DNA of 64,000 bases from NCBI GenBank assembly GCA_017979445.1, contig CM030718.1, positions 27,709,021 through 27,773,020 on the forward strand, written 5' to 3'. This document shows positions 27,285-37,855 of the stretch, in pieces. How positions within the stretch are numbered: the stretch's first letter is position 1; the number at the start of each line of letters is the position of its first letter. The DNA is from Akebia trifoliata (Eukaryota > Streptophyta > Magnoliopsida > Ranunculales > Lardizabalaceae). The notes beneath the pieces were generated by a model that did no database searches, had not been told where the DNA came from, and saw nothing but the letters and a program-made list of their open reading frames with translations. The translations under genes and the position numbers were made by a program.

Positions 27285-27718
27285 TTTTAGTAGGATTTCT
27301 ATTTCATAATTATGTTAGGAGTACAATTTCTTGTTAATTTTTAATTTATTTTAAATTCGTTTTTATTATTTAGAGTATAATTAAAAGTGCTTAGAAGTGT
27401 CCAATTTGAGTTCTAATAGGATTAGAAAGTTAGTATTATGTTATGGATATGTTAGGAATATTAATTTTTAGTATTTTAGTAGGATTACAAGTTGTTATGA
27501 TGGAGTTATCTATTCATATAAGAAGTTCCAAATCAGAAAATTGAATACTCAATTTAATTATCTTTTCTCTCTTAATTTCTTTTTAGCTTTATGCTTTATT
27601 TTCTTTCAAGCTATTGCTTGATTATCAATTGAATCTATTGATTCAAATTGATTTTGAGTGTTCCATTGAACACAACTTATTGAATCTATTGATTCACACG
27701 CTTCCACTACGTCATGAT
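27285..27718. repeat. LTR-like repeat, better-preserved copy
   Basis: Aligns over its length with 2690-3125, for example tctattgattcaaattg and cattgaacacaacttattga, and ends cttccactacgtca. Retains many G and C positions that are A or T in the other copy. Confidence 0.6.
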
Positions 27719-28497
27719 GCTTCGTGACTTTGAATTGATTATATCTTCGCTAGTAATTTTTCCGGATTGGTTTATATATTTTTCTCAGAGCTCTACATCA
27801 TCTTTGATACAAGATGTCGATGATTTTGGTTTCCTTACCTCTTTGATTCATCGTTACATTTAGATGAAAATAATTTCAAATGCATGTTGTCCAACTCTAT
27901 ATCCAAGCTCTCTACAAAAATCCAACTCTTGTTAGAGTAAGTTGGGTTTGTTAAATCCAGTTCAACCATTGTTTTTAAAACTGAATCGAAAATTTGTAAA
28001 ATTGGTCGGATCCCCGCTCAATTTGGTTGGCTAGATATCTATTTATTAAAAAATTAAAATAAATTTTTTTCTTGCTAAACTATTTTACTTCATTTATATT
28101 AATAAATCTTCTTAAGTTACTTTCATTTATATCTATATAAAAATAAGATTTATCGAATCTATTTTATTAATGAAATCCGGTTGAACTTGGTTGGATAACC
28201 GATCCCGTCCGACTTTTAAAACACTGAATTTAGCAAACAAAATTTGTGTATAAATATATTTTCTGTATTATTTAGATATATTTTATATAAATTATTTTCA
28301 ACAACCTACATGATCACACACATTAATAAATCAATAATACTGAAGTTATGATGCTTAATTCACAAAAGATGCAACAACATTTACTTTAAGCAAGTTTAGT
28401 TTATATTGAATATTTGAATTATCATTATGGTTTTGGACAACAATGGAATCACTAAGCCTCTCTATCCAAAGGCATTTTAGATTATGATCAATGCTTG

Positions 28498-28695
28498 GTT
28501 TATTTATTTTTATAACAGGGGTGTCCATACCCGTAGGCTTGATTAGCAAGGGCGAGGCAACTGGCCTCTTTGAGCACCATATCTCATATTCTCGCCTAAG
28601 CCGGGATAAATCCCTGTGGTTAGCCAACGAGAGGGCTTGAACTCAAGACCTCTCCCTTTTTGGAGGGAGGCCCTGGCCATTACACCCAACACTTG
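28498..28695 (-). mobile_element. tRNA-derived SINE-like element
   Basis: Read on the minus strand it starts tgttgggtgtaatggccagg (A-box-like), then gaggtcttgagttcaagccc (B-box-like), a GC-rich body, and ends in an A-rich tail (ataaaaataaataaacc). Its GC content contrasts sharply with its flanks. Target duplication not clear. Confidence 0.55.
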
Positions 28696-28859
28696 TTGGT
28701 TAGTGCTTCACATAGTTGTTTTATCGAATGTGGTTCCATCAAACATGAATATTTGACTATCTTATATTACTTTGGTAATAGCTGCATGAGTTAGTAAATG
28801 TGACAGAAACCAGATTTTTTGACTGATTTTTCGAAAGGACATCCAAATCATTTTTGAAC

Positions 28860-29161
28860 TATAATATCAACATTATGTTATAAAACAACTCCACGACTAT
28901 ATCATTCATCTGCATTCATTCTCTTGGTGATTCCATAGAACATGCAACTCCTATTTTGAGCACTGAAACAAAACATTCCCACATTCGATGTCTTCTAGTG
29001 GTCTCAACATTTTCATTGTTTAAGAGTAGGTGTGCAGCCACAATTTCGATTGCTCGTTCAGGCAGAGACGTCTTTATGAAATTATGAAGACCTACACCAT
29101 CCTTAAACATGTCATCAGTTGGTCTCTTTCCTGCACACATCTCTAGAAAGTAAAGAAGCAT
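28860..29161 (-). pseudogene. LRR receptor kinase, duplicated 3' kinase fragment
   Basis: A partial second copy of the kinase C-lobe seen at 30284-30789. It reads FLEMCAGKRPTDDMFKDGVG, LHNFIKTSLPERAIEIVAAH and SVLKIGVACSMESPRE, then a TGA, then an in-frame continuation M-Q-M-N-D-I-V-V-E-L. The stop sits at the position of the TGA in the larger copy. There is no N-lobe, LRR domain or start here. The flanking non-coding DNA is also duplicated between the two copies, so this is segmental duplication rather than retrocopying. No function is expected. Confidence 0.75.
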
Positions 29162-30191
29162 TCATCCCTTGTTTCAAGAAAAAAAAAAAAAAAAAAAAAC
29201 AGAAGAGTAAAGGGGGAAAAAGAAGAAGGTCAATTTATAAGTATATAATGGACGTACCTACCATATTTATATTATATTTAACAACCTACATGGTCGTGCA
29301 AAATAATAACAAAGTTGTATGATTCTGAATAATTCACAAAAGATGCATTTATATTTAATTACTTTAAACCAACCTGGTTCATATTGAATCATCGTTATGT
29401 TTTTGGATGACAATGGAATTACTAAGGTCCTCTATCATGTCTTGGACTACAATTGCAGCATGCATGGTCTGTGGACATTGTTTTCTGAGAGCGAATGCGA
29501 ACATTATAGGGCGATTTGACCGAGAGCTTCTCACTTTTTGTATGGAACTATATAATTTTCTCGATTGATTAAGCTATAAGTTGAATTGTGCGAATATAAC
29601 ACAAGTTTTAAGTGTTCCTGGTAGAGATAAGCTACTTGATGCTAATCTAAGTCTTTAAGATATACCATATAAGGAGCAATGTAAATCCTTTGACAAACAT
29701 AGGACAAGTTTGTTTTATAATATGTTTAAAGGTGAAACCATGGAAAATATTTTACTTTCGAGATGAATTGGAATCAACCATTATCTTCCTAAATCTAACT
29801 ATTAGATTTAAGATTTTAGAATAAACTAAAATCAAGCTAATTTTTGGTGTATCCACATGAACTAATGGGGTTAGTTTTTTTTTTTTTTTTCTAAGCAACT
29901 TATGCGATTAGTAAGCCCCTGAGGAGTCCCATAATATATTGCAGAGGGTGACATACATCAAGCATTTTTAATTTAAAAGACGTTTTGTTTTATGCGTATT
30001 TCACATGGTAGTTTTAATATTTGAATATCTTGTATTACTTTTGGAATGGTTGCATGTCCATTTGTACCAATTCTTTGAAAAATAAAATAAAATTTTATTG
30101 CCTTCCTTTTTCTTGATAAATATGTTAGTGGATGTAAAAGATACCCAATATTTTGAACATAATTTTGGAATGGAAATCCAAATTATTCTTG

Positions 30192-30196
<5 letters not shown>

Positions 30197-30281
<85 letters not shown>
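30197..30281. repeat. Long (AT)n microsatellite
   Basis: About 85 bases of nearly pure AT dinucleotides with short phase breaks. It lies in the flank of the receptor-kinase pseudogene and is absent from the duplicate at 28860. Confidence 0.9.
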
Positions 30282-30282
<1 letters not shown>

Positions 30283-30283
30283 C

Positions 30284-32880
30284 TCATATCAACATTATGT
30301 TACAAAACAAAGCTAAATATTCCATAGAAACATTAAAAGTGATTGAGGTAAGATGTGCCTTCATTAACATATGGGACACTATTTTGTCTCTCTCCATGAA
30401 TTCCAACCCCTTGGTAGATATGCCCCTGATCAAAGATAATTCCACGACGACATTATTCATCTCCATTCATTCTTTCTGTGATTCCACAGAACATGCAACT
30501 CCAATGTTGAGTACTGAGACCAAACATTCCCACATTCGACCTCTTCTATCACTCTGATTTTCTACAGTATTGGTAGCTTCGACATTTTCATCTTCTAAGA
30601 GTAGACTTGCATCCACAATCTCCACCATTCTTTCGGGCAAAGCCATCTTAACAAAATTATGAAGGCTTAGACCATTCATAAACATGTCATTGGTTGGTCT
30701 TTTTCCTGTAAACATCTCCAACAAGAGTATCCCATAGCTATATACATCTCCATATGAAGACACCTGCCTGCCCATACCATATTCTGCAAATACATGTATT
30801 GTCTTAAGTGTGCTTCATGTGGATTTAATGAAAGAAAGAGAGATTTTATGGCATACCTCACTCACAAATTAGGAATTAAATTGCTTCCCTACTAAGGAAG
30901 GCAAGTAAACTTTTCTACTACATGGAGGCAAGCTGAAAGCCAAACCACTAAGGAGATTTGCAAAGGAATTACCTAATAACTTATCTGATATCACTAAGAA
31001 ATAGAGAGTGGCCAATTATCTATATGAATAATGGACGTATCTTTCATTGTTTTTTACCCTTTATTGTTAGATAAAAGCCATACTATTGTGCCTAATGGGT
31101 CACTATTTTTCATGCCGAATGAGGTTTTCCACTTGAGGCTCGCCCCTGGTGTCACTCATTAAAAATGCTTAGACATATAGAAGAAACATAAAAATAGACA
31201 TGTTATACTAAATCTAGATTTTTAAAGAACAAGGGGAAAACAAAAACAAAAATATGATTGAAATCCGTACCTGGAGCAACATACCCAATAGATCCCTTTA
31301 TAGCATTTGAGTTGGTTTGAATTTGTCCAGAACTATCAGATGAGACAGAAAGAACCTTTGCAAGGCCACAATCACCAACATGGGCAGTCATCTCCTCATC
31401 GAGAAGAACATTACTTGGCTTCAAGTCGCTATGAACAATTGTTGTTTGGCAGTTGTGGTGAAGATAATCCAATGCAGAAGCAACATCGATGGCTATATCT
31501 AGCCTTTGGATGAGGCTTAAATTCCTCAAATCATGCTCTTTTCCATCAACGGTTGGATGCAACCAACTTTCAAGACTTACATTAGGCATAAACTCGAACA
31601 CTCATTACCTTGAAAATCCATACTTGAGCAAGAACTCAAGATCTTAAGGAGGTTTCGATGTCGGATGTTTCTCAAGGCTTTGCACTCAGACATGAAACTC
31701 TTTAAATCTCCTCGTTGTTGAAGACAAAGTACCTTCACTGCGACCATAGTTTCATACTGATGAACAACTCCGTTGTACACAGAGCCGTAACTTCCACTAC
31801 CAACCAGATTGGCTGCAGAGAAACCATCAGTGGCCTTGACAAGCTCTCTTTTAATTTCCACATTGGAAAATGTGGATGAAGAACTCTTTCTTGATTTTCT
31901 TCTCCAATGAATAATAATAATGCAGGACATGATTGAAATAAAGCTTACAACAACAACAACTACAAAAATTTCTTTGAAATAATGGGACTTTTCACGTTCC
32001 TTAGACTCTTGGATGGGGCAAACCAGCAACTTCAATTCAAGAATTCCATCACAAAGATTAATGTTCCCCGCTATGGAAATTGCACTCGCATTTTTGAAGA
32101 CACCTTTTGATGGTACCACACCGTTGGGGATACTACCCGTGAAGAAGTTCTCTTGTAGACCCAATAAATCTAATTCGACAAGGTTCTTGATCCCTTGAGC
32201 GATGCTTCCAACTATTTGATTTCTTCCTAGACTAAAACTTTCAAGTTTGGTCGAAAGACTAGCAACAAAGTTAGGTAACATACCTCCAAAATTATTATCA
32301 TGTAGACCCAATTTTTGTTGATTGCTGCAATTAGTTAAAGAAATAAAGAAATTTAAATCATCAGCTTTCTCGCGTCCAAGTTTATTGAAACCTAAGTTTA
32401 ACCACCACAGACAACGTAGGTCTCTGAAATCGATAGGAACTATTCCAATAAAATTGTTTTCAGACATGAGAAAGATTTTGAAGTTGTGGCTAGGCATTAG
32501 ACAATGAAGAGGATTGTGGTCCTGTAAGTAGGTTCACACCGATAGAAAGTATTTGGAGGTTAGGAAGACCGACACTAATGTTGGGTGGAAGACTACCCAA
32601 TAGTTGGTTTTCTAGTATATATATTTTTGTAAGCGACGAGAGATTATAAAGACATGGAGGGACCATACCGATAGTTGATTGTCGCCAACAACGAAAGATG
32701 TTATACTTTTTAGCTGACATATAGTATCTGGAATACTTCCCCCGAGACTATTTCCTCCAAGATTAAGTGTCTCAATAGAGGAAAGGTTACCTAAAGAAGT
32801 AGGAATGCCTCTTGTTAGATTGTTTGTGCAGAAGCCAAGTGCAACTCGCTTAGATATGGGGCCAATATGGATTAGAAAAT
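30284..32880 (-). pseudogene. Decayed XA21/EFR-type LRR receptor-like kinase
   Basis: Remnant of a subfamily XII LRR receptor kinase. In coding order: degenerate LRRs (32880-32490, PCLYNLSSLTKIYILENQLL), a frameshift near 32500, more LRRs and a juxtamembrane/transmembrane part (FVVVVVVSFISIMSCIIIIH), then the kinase P-loop GSGSYGSVYNG. A short deletion shifts frame after DFQGNE near 31600. The catalytic region follows (IVHSDLKPSNVLLD, then GDCGLAKVL). The last exon, from about 30789, starts after the expected kinase intron (acceptor before EYGMGRQVSSYGDVYSYGIL). Signs of death are the two frameshifts, missing LRRs between FTGSIP and the cap (SKGVFKNASAISIAGN), DFG changed to DCG, the subfamily HCD changed to HSD, and TGA at 30469-30467 where a CGA (Arg) is expected before MEMNNVVVEL. 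Intact relatives are pattern-recognition receptors of innate immunity. Confidence 0.85.
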
Positions 32881-33040
32881 GTGTTAGTCCCTAAGAAGAT
32901 ACAAAAAAAAAAAAAAAAAAGAGATTTTTCTCCCATCTCAGCCTATGCTTGACGCTGTACATCAAACTTCATTAGAGCTTAGAAAAGTCATAAAAAAAAG
33001 AACATTCGCAACGATTTTTTTTTTTTTTGTTTGAACCTTA

Positions 33041-33203
33041 ATAATATGACGCTCCCTCTAACAAACGCCCCTTACACCCTCACAGAACCATAGATCAAAT
33101 GCCTTGGAATGCATAAGAAAAAGATTTATGATTCTGAGTATCCCGAGGCAAATGATATACGGTTATGTGATAGGGGACATTTATTGGAAGGGCGTCATAT
33201 TAT
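33041..33203. mobile_element. Foldback element with perfect 12-bp termini
   Basis: The ends ataatatgacgc and gcgtcatattat are perfect inverse repeats. The core gaaccatagatcaaatgcct ... gatttatgattctgag matches the superfamily core, including a ggaatgcataag loop. Confidence 0.65.
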
Positions 33204-33644
33204 CACAATTTTCTTTTTATTATAGAAATCCGGGATCCACCAATCACATGAAGCCATGTGTATTGAAGACCCTTATTTTACAAAACTACCCTTGCATGTT
33301 TGACGTGTCACGCACTGACGAGTCTGTGAGCAAAGGAAAAATTCACCCATTCACAACAGAGTTAGCAAGGAACCAGATTCTCCGGCAAAGATTCCCACCA
33401 CGTGTCATACAAGTTGACCGGAATCATGGGGATTAGTTATTTAGTTTTTTTTTTTTTTTTTTTTTTAATTCTTCAAGATCACCTAATCGAATCTTCTCAG
33501 TAAAAGACAGTTTCCTCTTTCTCAACGAACTCTCTTTGTTCCCCTCGCCACCCTCTTAATGGCTGGCTCTTCTATATTTATTAATTATTTCCCACCATTG
33601 TTCACTACTTCTCTTGCCAAACTAGAAAGAATTCTTGCAAAAGC

Positions 33645-34868
33645 ATGTCTGATTCTCTCTTCATTATCGTCTCTTTTGCAACTCTCTTCATCCTCATAGC
33701 ACACACTATCTTCTGCAATCTCTATCTTCATTCCATGGCTGCGACATCGACAAGACCCAGTCGGATCATCGTTGATTATTACGAAAGTTATTTACAATTC
33801 GATGCAACTTATTCACAATTGCCACTGTTTTTGACGAAAGAAGGGATCGAAGAGACCTACAACAAAGACCCAAATCCTCTAATTCCTCCGATTAATGTAA
33901 CCGAGGAAGAAAGGATTGCTTGGTTCAAACAAAATCTACCAAAGTTTGAGATACTTCAATCAACAGCATTGACAAAACAATTTGCAAAGCGAGCTCAAAA
34001 TTTCTTTAATAGTGGATGCGATGTTCGGGTCTTCATGACATGGATTTCGCCTGCGAGATCATTCAGTAGGAGAGAATTATTTTCCTTGGAGAGCATCTTC
34101 AAAGCACACCCTTATGGGTGTTTGATGATTCTCTCACAATCTATGGATTCTTTGGAGGGAAATTGGATCCTAAAACCATTTATCGATCGTGGGTTTAGAG
34201 TGCTCGCACTCACACCTGATTTGCCATTTCTATTCAAAAACACTCCAGCTGAGACTTGGTTTGATGAGTTGAAGATGGGAAACAAGGACCCGGGCGAGAT
34301 TCCATTACCTCAAAATCTATCCAATCTTCTTAGACTCGCCATTTTATACAAGTATGGAGGTATATACTTGGACACAGACTTTATAGTCCTGAAGAAGCTT
34401 TCAGGTTTGAAGAACTCGATAGGAGCACAAAGCGTGGACATGGAGTCGAAAAATTGGACAAGATTGAACAACGCGATTCTTATTTTCGATAAGAACCACC
34501 CACTTCTTTTCAAATTCATAAAAGAATTCTCCCTCACTTTCGATGGAAATAAATGGGGGCATAACGGTCCATACCTCGTTTCAAGGGTTGTCGAAAGGGA
34601 GAAGAAAAGGCCTGGTTATAATTTCTCGGTTATTCCACCGAAGAATTTTTATCCGGTGTATTGGAACAAGATCGCTAGCTTTTTCCGACAGCCGGAGAAT
34701 TTGATCGAGTTGAGATGGATAGAGGAAAAGCTGCTTCAGCTACGCGAAGAGACCTACGGAGTTCATTTGTGGAACAAACAAAGTAGTAGATTGAGAATTG
34801 AAGAAGGAAGCATCATAGGCAGATTAATCTCGGATCGTTGTGTACTATGTGAAAATATTTACTCATAG
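33645..34868 (+). CDS. Alpha-1,4-glycosyltransferase family protein (GT32, Gb3-synthase-like)
   Basis: Single-exon, 407-residue type II membrane enzyme of the Golgi. Residues about 4-28 form a signal anchor (LFIIVSFATLFILIAHTIF). The Gly_transf_sug domain follows at about 125-250 with the sugar-binding DXD motif at 243-245 in YKYGGIYLDTDFIVLKK. The Gb3-synthase C-terminal domain at about 285-395 includes NNAILIFDKNHPLLFKFIKE, GHNGPYLVSRV and GVHLWNKQS. Animal relatives make globotriaosylceramide; the plant acceptor is unknown to me. The start is the first ATG, just before the anchor. It converges with the next gene, 186 bases apart. In Arabidopsis, relatives of this gene (At2g38150, At5g01250) sit beside AUX1 and LAX1, as in this window. 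Confidence 0.88.
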   Translation: MSDSLFIIVSFATLFILIAHTIFCNLYLHSMAATSTRPSRIIVDYYESYLQFDATYSQLPLFLTKEGIEETYNKDPNPLIPPINVTEEERIAWFKQNLPKFEILQSTALTKQFAKRAQNFFNSGCDVRVFMTWISPARSFSRRELFSLESIFKAHPYGCLMILSQSMDSLEGNWILKPFIDRGFRVLALTPDLPFLFKNTPAETWFDELKMGNKDPGEIPLPQNLSNLLRLAILYKYGGIYLDTDFIVLKKLSGLKNSIGAQSVDMESKNWTRLNNAILIFDKNHPLLFKFIKEFSLTFDGNKWGHNGPYLVSRVVEREKKRPGYNFSVIPPKNFYPVYWNKIASFFRQPENLIELRWIEEKLLQLREETYGVHLWNKQSSRLRIEEGSIIGRLISDRCVLCENIYS

Positions 34869-35054
34869 ATGTTTATGGATTATTCTTCCACTCGCATGAA
34901 ATTTGTGTCAAGTGTAAATAATAATTTTTCTATATATAATGCAAATCTCATAAAAGGTGAGGAAGATATCTTACTATGTTCATATATCGTTGTAAATTTG
35001 ATTATTTCCAAAACAATCCCATATGTTTGATAAAAATATGGATTGAGATTTGTA

Positions 35055-35660
35055 TCAAAATAATCTACCACATATCATGATCCTCAACCGTCTCAACTTG
35101 AATCTCAATCGAAAGCCTTTAAGACTCCATGTACAAAATCGAGGTAATCTCTTAAACGAATTTTTTCTTTTCAACCTTCGCTTATGCATTCTTGATCTTG
35201 AATTTGGAATGACGGACTCTCCCTCTGAGGCAAACCCATCAAGGTCATCATCCGATACACAAGTATCGGTGAACCCAAATGGGTTAACGTTTCTCCACGA
35301 TGTGGACCCGGACCTGTGAATGCCATCATCAGTATCACTGCCCCATAGAAGTATAGGCTTGATCACAGGTGAGCCACTATAATCCTTGAAATGGGTTGCT
35401 AGACTTGTATGCTCCATGTCAAATAATCTTCTTAGAGATGTACTTCCCCCTCTCATAAGTTCTAATAAACTATTACTTTTGCTAGAAGAGGAGAATGAAG
35501 AACACGAAGCACTCGAAGAAGAGGACGATAAATACAGAGATTTTTGGTACTCTATAATCCGCCTAATCGTTTCCTTTTGTGCCATAGTGTTGATGAAGTA
35601 AGGTTTCTCTTCAACATCTTCTTCAGTTATCTCATCAGTGTTCCAAGATTTGTTCTCCAT
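35055..35660 (-). CDS. Uncharacterised plant protein, 201 residues
   Basis: I do not recognise the family. The single-exon frame starts MENKSWNTDEITEEDVEEKP, followed by KETIRRIIEYQKSLY, a serine tract at about residues 46-65, a LLELMRGGSTSLRRLFDME segment, an acidic patch (SDDDLDGFASEGES) and a strongly basic C-terminus (about 158-201, ending RLRIMICGRLF). There is no signal peptide or membrane segment. The alternation of acidic and basic low-complexity blocks suggests a disordered, possibly nuclear protein. Codon use and the sharp start and stop support a real gene, and it ends tail-to-tail with the glycosyltransferase. A partial antisense frame crosses it but lacks coding character. Confidence 0.7.
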   Translation of the reverse strand: MENKSWNTDEITEEDVEEKPYFINTMAQKETIRRIIEYQKSLYLSSSSSSASCSSFSSSSKSNSLLELMRGGSTSLRRLFDMEHTSLATHFKDYSGSPVIKPILLWGSDTDDGIHRSGSTSWRNVNPFGFTDTCVSDDDLDGFASEGESVIPNSRSRMHKRRLKRKNSFKRLPRFCTWSLKGFRLRFKLRRLRIMICGRLF

Positions 35661-37450
35661 GACTTGAAGAATTCTAGCTCTTTCACAAGAGGAATATTAA
35701 CAAAGGATCTGATGTGAACAAATCTAACAATAAAAATATGGGGAAGCCGGCGATAAGGAATATTTCAAGCTTCGATCATTTTCAAGAAAGTTGTTTTGTA
35801 TGAATAGAGACAACGAGTACATTGGGGCCTCTCTAAATTAACTTAATTAATTGGTAATGCTCATCTATAACTACAACTTGCACTCCACTAAGTCATCTAA
35901 ATAGAATTAAATAATGCTAAATAATAGGAGATTTCTCCATCAACCAAAAAAAAAAAAGTCTTACAAGGATTCATGGGAGAAAAGAAAACCTGTTTTCTCC
36001 TAAATGTATGTAGAGAAAATTCTCCAAAGAAGAATATCCCAAGTCCATACTGTTGTGGTTTGTGGAACCTCATAGTACTAGGCAACAAGGAGGTACTGTA
36101 AATCAAGCCACGCCTTCACGTCAATCGAGCTCTATGTTGAGCTTGCTAGGGGGTTTGAGGGGATTATCGGCCTTTAAAAGAAAATTTTCCAAGGGTATTT
36201 TCATAATTTCACTAATATTATGTAATATTCTAGTTAGGTTTCCTGGGTATTTATATTTCTTGTTTTGGTGAAAGGGTGTAATCTGTAACTACGAGTTTCT
36301 CTTCATAGTGAAATTGGTGTGATCTGTGGACGTACCTCAATCTTGAGGGAACCATGTAAAATCTCCGTATTTATTTGTGTGATTGCATCTTGTCTTGTCT
36401 TTGTTTTTCAGTTCGTTTTCTTGTTTCAATTGCACCTGTTTTCTTAACACATAAGCGTTGCTTGATAGATGATCAGGGTCTCATTAAATGGGTCCATTTG
36501 TTGAGTTTCCTAAATTTTTACATCTATTCTCTAATAATTTGTCCTAAGCATGCTTTGGAGAAAAAAATAAAATATATATATAGGTTTGTTTAAAAGGTTT
36601 GTATTATTGCAAATTAATGAATCAAAGAGGGGGATAAGTCTACGAATCATCAATTATGTTCCTCCATACTTTGAAATTGGCATCTGACCTTGGTACTATA
36701 CCAGCAATAATTGTAAAAAAATTATTTCCAATCTGCCATTTCTTCAAGTATTATAAGTGTTAACTTTATATCGTGGTATCTGATTAATCCCATTTTGGAG
36801 AGAAGAAGATTCATAAAAGACTCTGTTATTGAATTTTCCTCTAACCTTCCCTATGAATCCCTTTTATTTAAGAAGTTAAAAAGCTCAGTGTTGAGTCTTT
36901 TTTCGAGCTCACCTGTTTTTTCCTTTCTCGCTTTTGTTGGAAATTGAAAGCCAGTCCTTTCGCCAAACAGTCATTAACATAACAAACTTTTGAGGGCTGA
37001 AAGTGAGAGAAGTGATCTCCCACCTAACTACAAACTGATTTTGTGTCACATGACACTGATCTTTTCTCTCCCACCCATCAATTCTTGTGGACAGATAAGT
37101 GATGACAAAAATGTAGCTTCTCGATTTGATAATAAATTTTTTTTTTGTCAAAGAATTTTTTTGGGGAAATTGAGTTGAAAGGGGAACAAAGGTGATGGTA
37201 TAAGATAATCGAGAATTATTTACATTTTAGGTATATTGTCCACTAAATGGTGGGACTAACATTCATTAGTTAGATGTGATGTTAGCGCTGAGATTCTTCT
37301 GTTAAAGTGTCACTCCCGATTCCAAACCTTGCTCCCAAAATATAAGAATCCACTCTTACAATGTTGGAAATCTGTAATCTACCAATCATACTAAGTGCCA
37401 GTATGATAGGTATTTGGTTGTAATAAAGAAGAATAATGCTGAAGCTGAAG
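35661..37450. other. Gene-free spacer upstream of the unknown gene
   Basis: Leader of the 201-residue gene, then AT-rich DNA without recognisable coding potential. Short frames at 36053-36593 and 36909-37178 lack domain resemblance. Confidence 0.5.
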
Positions 37451-37550
37451 TGACCTCAAGATTATACCTCATATCACACATCTTGACGTGAAAACATCCA
37501 TGGTTCCTACATGCTTGCATGTCAGGAGGTGCAATATGAGGTACAATCCA
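37451..37550. mobile_element. Foldback element copy ('tgacctcaag' arms)
   Basis: The arms tgacctcaagattatacctc and gaggtacaatccagcacgac are partly inverted. A cttgacgtgaaaacatccat core follows. Related to 45657-45799. Confidence 0.55.
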
Positions 37551-37855
37551 GCACGACTCAATAAAGAAACATGTTTTAGATTGCTTAATTAAACTGCTTG
37601 ATCACTTCATTGCCTCAGAAAATGTTGGATTCAGAACTTTTTTATTTTTATTTTTTGGCAGAATATAGTATATAATCATGGGTGATCGCTCTATTACATG
37701 AAATCAATCCAAAATAAATCGAATCGCAACTTTTTCTATGAACTTGTATATGCTACAGAACTACAAATGTATAGCTCAGTTATTCTAAGCCCCAATGGAA
37801 TAAGAGTCTTTTTCTGGGATTTTTGTTTCCACTATTACATATATGATCCATATTA

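Noticed and set aside
30098..30316. Small frame with a poly-Ile/Tyr tract
   Set aside because: The product is the translation of an (AT)n microsatellite.
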